A stretch of 64,000 nt of DNA, from assembly GCF_043555985.1 (NCBI RefSeq), contig NZ_JBIGIC010000011.1, forward strand, positions 62,001 through 126,000, written 5' to 3'. Below the pieces are notes generated by a model. It was not told the origin of the DNA. It was given only the letters and a program-made list of their open reading frames with translations, and did no database searches. Positions 17,487 through 25,900 of the stretch are shown one piece after another. This DNA is from Pelomonas candidula (GTDB taxonomy: Bacteria; Pseudomonadota; Gammaproteobacteria; Burkholderiales; Burkholderiaceae_C). The number at the start of each line of letters is the position of its first letter. The first letter of the stretch is position 1. Both the position numbers and the translations under genes were made by a program.

Positions 17487-19629
17487 GGAACGTGGACAGG
17501 AAGGCGCGGCGCACCGCCCGCCAGGCGCGCAGACCGATGGGTTCGGCCGGGTGCTCGAAGCGCACATGCACGCGGCTGCCGAGGAACTCGTGCGGCACGT
17601 CGGCCGGCAGGCGCAGCTCGAACTCGAAAACGGACTCCAGCGTGCGCAGGCCCTGCTCGTCCTGCGGGTCGGTGACGACGCTGCCGCCGCCGTGCGCGCC
17701 GAGCACGGCACTGGGCAGCTGGCGGCTGGCTGCCGGCACGCCGCGCAGCAGCGTCGCGGGCCAGACCTGCGCGGTGGCCTGGGGCAGCCGCACCTCGACC
17801 TGTTCGGTGGCGAGCCGGACGGTGTCGACGTCGGACTGCGGCACGACGACCCGCACCAGCGGCGCATCGCCCGTGCGCAGGTAGCCGACGATCTCGCCCT
17901 TGCGCAGCCAGCGGCCGGGCAGGTCGGCGGCGCGGTCCATCAGCAGCGCGCCCGCCGCGCCGGCGCGCAGCGTCAGCTGGCTGGCCTCGTCCTGCAGCCG
18001 GGCGAGCGAGGCCTGTTCTCGCTCCAGGTCCTTCAGCAGTTGCTGGGCGTGGGCCTGAGACACCATCCACGCCGCGTCCACCTGCGCCTCGGTCTCCTCC
18101 ACCTTGGCGGCCTGGGCCTGCAGCCTTGCGTCCAGCGCGGGTTCGAGGGTCTGCACCACGGGCTGGCCCGCCTGCAGCATCTGGCCGGGCTCGGCCAGCA
18201 CCTGCTGCACGAAGCCGGCCGTGGACGCGCGCACGATGGCCCGCTCAGGGAGCCACAGCACGCCTTCGGCCGTCGTGTGATACGGCAGCGGCAGCACGAA
18301 CAGCACCAGCGCCAGGGCCACCACCGTGACCGCCAGCACGCGGTGCACGCGCCGGCTGCGGGCGGCGAAGCGCGGCGCCGTCAGCAACGCGTGCAGGCCC
18401 TTCACGACCGGCCACGCCAGCCCCTGCGCCAGGCTGACGGCGGCCAGCCCGATGCCGATGAAGAAGAAGCGCTGCGCGACGAAGAGGGCGATGCCCAGCG
18501 CCACCACCAGCCGGTACACGACCGACAGCGGCTGGTAGACGAGGAACCAGCGCCTCTCGCCCGGCGTGACGGCCATCGGCTCGTCGGGCACGACGCCGAA
18601 CACGCGGCGCTCGATGCGCTCCAGCGTGTACTGCCGCGCACGCGGGCCGAGGTTGGGGATCTCGATCAGGTCGGCCAGGATGTAGTAGCCGTCATAGCGC
18701 AGCAGCGGGTTGGCGTTGAAGAACAGCGTCGTCACGCTGGCCAGCACCGCCACGCCGTGCGCGATGCCGCGCGCCAGGCCCGGCTCCAGCGCAAGCCAGG
18801 CGTAGAAAGCCAGCGCCGCGATGAAGAGCTCGGTCAGCATGCCGGCCGCGCCCACCAGCGCGCGCTGCCACTTGCCGGCAAAGGCCGCGGAGTGGCTGAC
18901 GTCCACATAGGGCACGGGGTAGAAGGCCAGCATCAGCACGCCGGCCTCGTGCACCTCGCCGCCGTGCCACTTGCAGGCCAGGCCGTGGCCCAGCTCGTGC
19001 GCCACCTTCACGAGCGGGAAGAGCACCGCCAGCATCAGCAGGTGACCGGAGGCCAGCCACTGGTCGCTGAAGCCGTGGGTCAGCTCGCGCCAGTGCGAGG
19101 GCAGCATGGCCAGCGCGGGCAGCACGACGGCCAGCCAGGCCGCCACGACGAGGCGCCCGCGTGCCGGCTGCAGTGCCCGGGCCAGTCGCTCCAGCAGCCG
19201 GTCCGGGTCGACGAGCGGAAAGCGCATCGCCAGCGGGTTGGCTACGCGGCCTAGCCATTGGCGGCGCTCATGCTTGCTGCGGCGCTGGAACAGCTCGGCG
19301 GTGTCGGGCGTCACGTCGCCCAGCAGCAGGTCGGCGGCGTGCAGCTGGCCCAGCAGCTTGACGATGTCGGCCTGCGTGGGCGTCGCGTCGGTCACCTCGC
19401 GGGACAGCAGGGCCCAGATGTCGTCCAGGCTGCGGCGGCCGTCGAACAGGCCGATGACGCCCCAGGCCTGCGCGTTGAAGCGGTGATGCCGGCCGCTGGC
19501 GCGGTCCTCGAACACATGCCAGACCTCGCCGCGGTACTCATGGCGGTGCAGGCGCACATGGCTGCGCAGCCGCGGGCGCAGCGCCGCGACGCGGTACCAG
19601 TACGGAGCCAGCAGCGCCCGTGCGGTCAT
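17479..19629 (-). CDS. PqqD-like / M50 site-2 protease / membrane-fusion-protein hybrid
   Basis: A 716-aa integral membrane protein built from three recognisable parts. Residues 1 to about 150 resemble a PqqD-like peptide-binding fold (FNAQAWGVIGLFDGRRSLDDI, then a helix-rich stretch); this is the least certain part. Residues about 160-400 form an M50 (site-2 protease-like) membrane domain with the zinc motif HELGH (211-215) and the distal NPLLRYDGYY (D313). After another TM (about 415-440) comes a HlyD-like region with a lipoyl/coiled-coil pattern (LPERAIVRASTAGFVQQVL) and a beta-barrel. All expected zinc ligands are present, so it may be active. The start at 19629 gives an ATGA overlap with the upstream GAF gene; the longer frame to 19689 is rejected. 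Its partners are the adaptor, TolC and SecA-like genes. Confidence 0.88.
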   Translation of the reverse strand: MTARALLAPYWYRVAALRPRLRSHVRLHRHEYRGEVWHVFEDRASGRHHRFNAQAWGVIGLFDGRRSLDDIWALLSREVTDATPTQADIVKLLGQLHAADLLLGDVTPDTAELFQRRSKHERRQWLGRVANPLAMRFPLVDPDRLLERLARALQPARGRLVVAAWLAVVLPALAMLPSHWRELTHGFSDQWLASGHLLMLAVLFPLVKVAHELGHGLACKWHGGEVHEAGVLMLAFYPVPYVDVSHSAAFAGKWQRALVGAAGMLTELFIAALAFYAWLALEPGLARGIAHGVAVLASVTTLFFNANPLLRYDGYYILADLIEIPNLGPRARQYTLERIERRVFGVVPDEPMAVTPGERRWFLVYQPLSVVYRLVVALGIALFVAQRFFFIGIGLAAVSLAQGLAWPVVKGLHALLTAPRFAARSRRVHRVLAVTVVALALVLFVLPLPYHTTAEGVLWLPERAIVRASTAGFVQQVLAEPGQMLQAGQPVVQTLEPALDARLQAQAAKVEETEAQVDAAWMVSQAHAQQLLKDLEREQASLARLQDEASQLTLRAGAAGALLMDRAADLPGRWLRKGEIVGYLRTGDAPLVRVVVPQSDVDTVRLATEQVEVRLPQATAQVWPATLLRGVPAASRQLPSAVLGAHGGGSVVTDPQDEQGLRTLESVFEFELRLPADVPHEFLGSRVHVRFEHPAEPIGLRAWRAVRRAFLSTFHV

Positions 19630-21452
19630 GGCAGAACCTTCCACCACGTCAGCCGCAGCCAGTCCAGCAGCGGGTGGGTCCACGCCCACAGCAGCGGCGC
19701 CGAGCCGGCGTCGACCTTGCCGACGCCTTCCATGTTGGGGCTCAGCGTGGGTGCCGCGCCGCCGATCTCGGCCTCGACGCGGAACTGGTTGCGGCCGTCC
19801 TCGGGCACCGACACCGGCGTGAGCTTGCGCACCGTGAACGGCCAGCGCTGGCCCGGCAGGCTGGCCAGCACCAGGGCGCCGGCGGCGCCGGGCCGCACGA
19901 GGCCGATGTCGCGCTCGTCGACCTTCAGGATCACGCGCCAGGCGTTCAGCGGCGCGACCTCGAACAGCACCTTGCCCTGCTCGACCGGCGAACCCAGCTG
20001 CTGCGACAGGTCGCCCTTGACGACGATGCCGTCGAACGGCGCCGTGATGGCCACGCGCTCCAGCTTGGACGAGGCCAGGTCCAGCTGGGCGCGCGCCTGG
20101 TTGGCCTGGGCGGCGGCCAGGCGCTGGTCGACGCGGTTGCCGTGGGCCATCGCCTCACGCTCCTTGCGCAGCGCCACCTCCAGCTCGGACTCCCAGCGGG
20201 TCTTCTCCAGCAGCAGGTCCTTGTCCTCCAGCCGCGCGAGCAGCTGGCCGGTCTTGACGGCGTCGCCCGCGCGGGCCGGCGCCTCGCGCACGAAGCCCTC
20301 GAACGGCGCCACCGCCGCGCGCTGCCGGGCGCCCTCGACGACGGCCGGCGCGGTGACGTGGTACGGCACCGGCACGATGGCCAGCAACAGGAGTAGCAGC
20401 GCCGCCGCGCCGACGCCCAGCTTCAGCGCGGGGTGGGCGCTGTCGGTGGCCAGGCGCACGCCGCGGCGCAGCGTGCGCCGCAGGCGGGCGGCGGCGCCCT
20501 GGCTCGCATCGCGCTGCAGCACCAGCAGTGGGCCGACGGCCGGGGCCAGCGCGTCGAGCAGCTCGATCTCGTCGGCCGCGAACGGCCGGTCGCGCTCCAG
20601 CAGCAGGACGCCGACGGTCTCGTGCGCGGCCTCCAGCGGCAGGCTGCACAAGGCCTTGGCGCCGACCTCGTGCGCGTAGCGTGCGTGGCCGGCGGTGATC
20701 GTCATGCCCGTCGCGCCCTCCGGCGCCGGAGGCTCGGGCCACAACAGGTGGCGGCGCTGGTCGAAGGCCTCGTGCATGGCCTGCAGTGCCAGCAGGGCCT
20801 GCTGGCTGCGGTCGTCGGACACGGCGGCGTGGGACACGGCTTGGCGGCGCAGCGTGCTGCCCTCGGCCATGGCGAGCTGGACCTGGTGGCAGCCCAGTTC
20901 GCGGCCGACGGCATGCACCAGCGCGAGGGCGGCCTCGCGCTGGCCGGGCTCGTTCTGCACGGCCAGCACGATGTCCAGCAGCACCCGGGCCTGGCGGGCG
21001 CCGGCGTGCACGCGGGCCTGGTCGACCTGGCGCATGAGGTCCAGCAGCCAGCCCGCGCCCCAGTGCGTCAGCTGGCGGGCGCGCTCGGTGGCCGCGGTGT
21101 CGGCAGGCCCCAGGTCGAGCACGACGGCGCCGCACAGGCTGTCGGCCGGCGTCAGCGGGTAGGCCAGCAGGGCGTCGCCGGCCTCGTCGCGGCGCAGCAC
21201 GCCGGTGCGCTGGCGCAGCGCTTCGGTGGCGATGTCGGCCAGGTGGGCCAGCTCCTGCGCGGGCGGCTCGGCCGCCACCGGTGCGTAGGCGCCGTCGGGC
21301 TGGGCCATGAGCACCAGGCCGGCGCGCGCATGCAGCAGCGCGTGGCACAGCACGCCCAGCCAGGCCTGCGCGAGCTGGTCGCCGGTGGTGGCGCGGGCGA
21401 GGGCCTGCCAGGCGTCGGCGGCGGCAGGGGGCGGTGAGGTCTGCGTCAACAT
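19626..21452 (-). CDS. GAF-domain / HlyD-type adaptor hybrid
   Basis: A 608-aa protein that joins a cytoplasmic GAF-like sensor region to a periplasmic adaptor. Residues 1 to about 335 look like one or two GAF domains (ARVLLDIVLAVQNEPGQREA, then VGAKALCSLPLEAAHETVGV and LLLERDRPFAADEIELLDAL). One TM follows (about 344-362, ALLLLLLAIVPVPY), then a membrane-fusion-protein module: first lipoyl half (VAPFEGFVREAPARAGDAVK), a coiled-coil hairpin, second half (RVAITAPFDGIVVKGDLSQQ) and a beta-barrel. Ordinary HlyD proteins have only a short cytoplasmic tail, so a ligand- or signal-sensing role for the GAF part is inferred. It follows the TolC-like gene by 94 bp and overlaps the M50 gene by 4 bp. 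Confidence 0.88.
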   Translation of the reverse strand: MLTQTSPPPAAADAWQALARATTGDQLAQAWLGVLCHALLHARAGLVLMAQPDGAYAPVAAEPPAQELAHLADIATEALRQRTGVLRRDEAGDALLAYPLTPADSLCGAVVLDLGPADTAATERARQLTHWGAGWLLDLMRQVDQARVHAGARQARVLLDIVLAVQNEPGQREAALALVHAVGRELGCHQVQLAMAEGSTLRRQAVSHAAVSDDRSQQALLALQAMHEAFDQRRHLLWPEPPAPEGATGMTITAGHARYAHEVGAKALCSLPLEAAHETVGVLLLERDRPFAADEIELLDALAPAVGPLLVLQRDASQGAAARLRRTLRRGVRLATDSAHPALKLGVGAAALLLLLLAIVPVPYHVTAPAVVEGARQRAAVAPFEGFVREAPARAGDAVKTGQLLARLEDKDLLLEKTRWESELEVALRKEREAMAHGNRVDQRLAAAQANQARAQLDLASSKLERVAITAPFDGIVVKGDLSQQLGSPVEQGKVLFEVAPLNAWRVILKVDERDIGLVRPGAAGALVLASLPGQRWPFTVRKLTPVSVPEDGRNQFRVEAEIGGAAPTLSPNMEGVGKVDAGSAPLLWAWTHPLLDWLRLTWWKVLP

Positions 21453-21546
21453 GGACTGGACAGGGCGGCGCCCCGCACGTTAGCGGTTCGCACGGGGCGC
21501 GGGGAAGACCTTGGCTGCGGGTGGGGCCAGGCGTTGCCGGCCGCGG

Positions 21547-22902
21547 TCACGGGGCCGGGCGCAGCATCAGCGCGTCCAGGCCGCGCAGGTCTTCCTCGCT
21601 CAGCACGCCGGCCGCGGCCTTGAGTTGCAGGCCGGCCATCAGCGTCTGGTAGCGCGCGGCGGCCAGGTCCTTGCGGGTGGCGTAGAGCTGCTGCGTGGCG
21701 TTCAGCACGTCGACCCGCGTGCGGGTGCCGACCTCGAAGCCGCGCGTCGTCGACTTGACCTGCGTCTCGCCCGAGATCTGCGCCTGGCGCAGCGAGCTGT
21801 ACAGCGCCGTGCCGGACTGCACACCCAGGCAGGCCTGGCGGGCGTCCAGCTTGGCCTGGGCGCGGGCGTTGAGCAGCTCCTGGCGCGCACGCTCCAGATT
21901 GGCCGCGGCCTCGCGGGTGTGCGACTGCACGGCACCGCCCTGGAACAGCGGGACCTGGATCTCGAGGCCCGCCGTGTAGTTGCGCGAATTGCCCGGCGAG
22001 ACATAGGCCGTGGAGTTGCGCTCGGCGGCCTGCACGACCAAGTCCACGGTGGGGAAGTGACCGGCCTTCTGGCGGTCGATCTCCAGCCGCGCCACCTGCT
22101 CGGCGGTCTCGCCGGCGGCCACCTGCAGCGAGTCGGTCGGCGCGCGTTCCATCAGCACGCTGCATTTGCTGTCGTCGACGAGGTTGATGCCGGCCTCGGG
22201 GTCGACCGTGGCCAGTGGCGGCAGTTCGCGGCCGATGAGCTTCTCCAGCGTCTGTCGTTTGACCTCCAGGTCGTTGCGCGCGCCGATCTCCTGCGCCGTG
22301 CCGAGGTCGTTGCGGGCCTGGGCTTCGTTCAGGTCGGTGATGCTGGACAGCCCCACCTCGAACGAACGCTTGGACTGCGCGAGCTGCTGGGCGAAGGCGT
22401 CGCGCTGCGCCGTCATCGCGGCCAGCGCGTCCTGGGCCTGCAGCACGTCGAAGTAGGCCTTGGACACGCGCAGCAGCAGGTCCTGCTCGGCCAGGCGCAG
22501 CTGCTGATCGGCCAGCGCGGCCTGCAGCACGCCCTGCTGGTAGGTGCGGACGTTCAGCGGCCGCAGCAGCGGCTGGTTGAGGGTGATGTTCCACGGCCGG
22601 TTGCTGTAGATGCGGCGGTTGCCGTCGACGTAGCTGGCGTGCTCGAGGTCACGCTGGATGGTGGCGCCTGCGGTCAGGCTCGGCATCAGGCCGGCGCGGC
22701 CTTGTGCTTCCTTCTCGCGGCCGGCCGCGGCGGTGGCCAGCGCGGCGCCGAAGACCGGGTCGGCGGCGCGGGCCTGCAGGTAGATCTCGCTGAGCGTGTC
22801 CGCGCCGGCAGCGGTGGCGCACAGAGCCAGCGCAGCGGCGGCGATCCAGCGCTGGCGGCGGGCGGGATCGGCGGTGTGGGCGGGCAGGGCGGGGTTGAAC
22901 AT
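21547..22902 (-). CDS. TolC-family outer membrane protein
   Basis: A 451-aa outer-membrane export channel of the TolC family: signal peptide (RRQRWIAAAALALCATAAGA), then two repeats of coiled-coil helices and strands. TolC-like hallmarks are TLSEIYLQARAADPVF at the mature N-terminus, YSNRPWNITLNQPLLRP in the first half, and FEVGTRTRVDVLNATQQLY near the end. The ATG at 22902 follows GAGG at 22911-22914 and leaves a normal signal peptide. An in-frame ATG at 22962 overlaps the stop of the giant gene as ATGA and would add 20 residues; it cannot be excluded and would couple translation to the giant gene. TolC proteins act with an adaptor and an energised inner-membrane component. Here three adaptor-like genes follow but no ABC transporter. 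Confidence 0.93.
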   Translation of the reverse strand: MFNPALPAHTADPARRQRWIAAAALALCATAAGADTLSEIYLQARAADPVFGAALATAAAGREKEAQGRAGLMPSLTAGATIQRDLEHASYVDGNRRIYSNRPWNITLNQPLLRPLNVRTYQQGVLQAALADQQLRLAEQDLLLRVSKAYFDVLQAQDALAAMTAQRDAFAQQLAQSKRSFEVGLSSITDLNEAQARNDLGTAQEIGARNDLEVKRQTLEKLIGRELPPLATVDPEAGINLVDDSKCSVLMERAPTDSLQVAAGETAEQVARLEIDRQKAGHFPTVDLVVQAAERNSTAYVSPGNSRNYTAGLEIQVPLFQGGAVQSHTREAAANLERARQELLNARAQAKLDARQACLGVQSGTALYSSLRQAQISGETQVKSTTRGFEVGTRTRVDVLNATQQLYATRKDLAAARYQTLMAGLQLKAAAGVLSEEDLRGLDALMLRPAP

Positions 22903-22958
22903 GGTGTTGTCCTCGGGATTCCGTACCGTCTGAAAAAGTGAAGAGGGCCGTGCTGGGG

Positions 22959-25900
22959 TCATGGCTTGATGCGCCAGCGGTTCACGGCGTTGGCGGGGCG
23001 GTCCAGCCAGCCGGCCAGCCAGCCGGCGGCGGCCTGGCTCCCGCTGCCGACGCTGCCGGGCTGCAGCCGCACGCGGACGTCGTCGTCCTCGCCGCGACGG
23101 CGCCAGCGGCCCACCGCCAGCACCGCCGCACCACCCAGGCCGCCGGTGGCGGACCAGGCGGCCTCGGCCAGTGCGGGCTCGGGCACCGCTGCGTCCGCCT
23201 GGCCCAGCAGCGCGGCCGGGCGCTTGACCGTCATGCGGGCCTTGAACGGGCTGCCGGGCTTGCCGTCGTCGTTGCCGTCCAGCACCTCGCCGTCGACGCT
23301 GATGAAGCTGCCGGCGTCGGTGCGGATGAGGATCTCGAACTCGCCGTCGGGCAGCGTGCCGCCGTCCGGCACGAACAGGAAGCCGGCGCCGTCGGGGTCG
23401 ACGACGAGGCGGCCGGCCAGCGGGCGGCCGTTCAGCAGCACGACGAAGTCGCGGTTGGCCACGCCGGCCGCCAGCGGCGCGCCGTGCGCCAGCGCCGCCA
23501 GATCCAGCGCCTTGTTGAAGCGCACGTGCACGCCGCCCGCGGTGGCGAACAGCTCGCTGACGTACAGCGTCGGGCGCTGGCCCGCGGACGTGGGCTGGCT
23601 CTGGATCAGCGCGGCGATGGCCTCGGGTGTCAACGGCTGCGGCAGGTTCTGCAGCGCCGGCGACAGGCTCTCCTGCGCGGCACGGGCCAGGGGCTGCACG
23701 TTCCAGTGGGACGACTGCCCCAGGCTCGTGACAGCGAAGTCCGGCGTCACGCCGTTGCCGGCGGCGATGCCGACACGCAGCGGGTCGATGCTGCCGGGCA
23801 CGGCGCGGTTGGCGACGAGGGCCCCGTCGCCGGCGGACGGCTGCGGTGCCGGGGCAGGAACGGGTGCCGGTGGCGCGGGCTGGGCCAGCACGGTCAACAC
23901 CGGCGCGGCGTAGCTGTAGCTGCCGTCCTCGTCCGTGATGAGCAGGCGGATCTGCGTGCCGGCCTGCGCGGCCTGGTAGACGTGGCCGGCCTGCGTGGCG
24001 GTCGGGGAGAGGGCCTCGACGCTGCCGTCGCCCCAGTCCACGCGGATCGCCGAGACCGTGTCCTGCCCCGGGTCGGCCAGCGTGAAGCCCAGCGTGTAGG
24101 TCTGGCCGGCCTGGGTCGACGTGCCGCCGCTGAAGGCGACGGTGGGCACGACGTTGCTGACATGCACGACGAAGCGGGTCTGCGCGGTCGCGCCTTCGGC
24201 GTCGGCGACCTGGGCCGTGAAGGCGATGTCGGCCGGGCCGTCCGGCGCGCGCCAGGTGATGCGGCCGTTGGCATCGATGCTGGCGCCGGCCGGTGCGTCG
24301 CGCAGCGAGTAGGTCAGCGGGCCGGTGGAGTCGATGTCGCTGGCGTGCAGGTCGACGACGACCGGGCTGCCTTCTGCCACGTTGACGTCGGCCACGGGTT
24401 GCAGCACCGGTGCGTCGTTCACCGGCGTGACCGTGATGGTCACGTGGGCCGTGCCGCTGTTCGCGCTGCCGTCGTTGACGCGGTAGCTGAAGCCGTCGCT
24501 GCCGAAGAAGTTGGCGGTTGGCGTGTAGCTGAAGCCGCCGTCGGGCAGCGCGACGAGCGCGCCGTGGACGGGCGGCGCCAGCACCTCGACGGCCAGGCTG
24601 CGGCCCGGCGCGGCCTGGTCGTTGGCGCGCACGTCGAAGCGGGCGGTGCCGTCCTCGGCCAGCGTGACCGTGTCGTCCACGGCGACCGGTGCCGGCACAG
24701 CCTGCGGCGTGACGTTGATGCGAACCGTGGCCGGCGTGGAGGCGAGCTGACCGTCGCTGGCGACGTAGCTGAAGCTGTCGCTGCCGACAAAGCCGGTCTC
24801 GGGCGTGTAGACCAGCCTGCCGTCCGCGGCGACGGTGACCGTGCCGTGGGCCGGGCCGGTCGCGACACTGGCCGTCAGCGCGTTGCCGTCGGCATCTGAG
24901 TCGTTGGCGAGCACGTCGAGCGTGACCGGCTGGCCCTGCGTTGTCGTGGCCGTGTCGTCAGCCGCCTGTGGCGCGTGGTTGACGGGCAGGGCGGTGACGG
25001 TGATGCGGACCGTGGCCGGTGTGGAGGCGAGCTGGCCGTCGCTGGCGACGTAGCTGAAGCTGTCGCTGCCGACAAAGCCGGTCTCGGGCGTGTAGACCAG
25101 CCGGCCGTCCGCGGCGACGGTGACCGTGCCGTGAGTGGGACCAGTGGCGACGCTGGCCGTCAGCGCGTTGCCGTCGGCATCCGAGTCGTTGGCCAGCACG
25201 TCCAGCGTGACGGGCTGGCCCTGCGTCGTCGTGGCCGTGTCGTCCGCAGCCTGGGGCGCGTGGTTGACGGGCAGGGCAGTGACGGTGATGCGGACCGTGG
25301 CTGGCGTCGAGGCGAGCTCTCCGTCACTGGCGACGTAGCTGAAGCTGTCGTTGCCAGCGAAGCCGGCCTCCGGCGTGTAGACCAGCCGGCCGTCCGCGGA
25401 GACGGTGACCGTGCCGTGGGCCGGGCCAGTGGCGACGCTGGCGGTCAACGTGTTGCCGTCGGCATCCGTGTCGTTGGCCAGCACGTCCAGCGAGATGGGC
25501 TGGCCCTGCGTCGTCGTGGCCGTGTCGTCCGCGGCCTGCGGTACGTGGTTGACGGCCGTGACCGTGATGCTGACGAGGGCCGGCTGCGAGTTGGCGCGGC
25601 CGTCGTTGACCTGGTAGCTGAAGCTGTCCGCGCCGACGTAGCCGCTGGCCGGCGTGTAGCGCAGCGTGCCGTCGGGCTGCAGCGCGACGCTGCCATGGCC
25701 CGGCGCGCTGAGCACGGTGACCTGCAGCGGGTCGTTCTCGGCGTCGCTGTCGTTGGCGCGCACGTCGAAGGTGACGGCCTGGTCTTCGGGCGTCGTTACG
25801 CTGTCCGCGTTGGCCACCGGCGGCGTGTTGACCGGCCCGCCCGTGGGGGTGACGATGATGGCAACTGTCGTCGGCGCCGACCAGGCCAGGCCGTCGCTGA

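Noticed and set aside
17487..17867. N-terminal extension of the SecA-like frame to 17867
   Set aside because: The extra sequence is an out-of-frame reading of the M50-adaptor gene and is Arg/Ser/Cys-rich.
15588..19254. Plus-strand open frames opposite the SecA-like and M50 genes
   Set aside because: The minus strand carries intact motifs of known families in this stretch; the plus-strand translations have none.
14692..21452. Standard RND multidrug efflux or type I secretion operon
   Set aside because: Adaptors and TolC are present, but no RND pump or ABC exporter gene is found, while SecA-like and M50 parts are.
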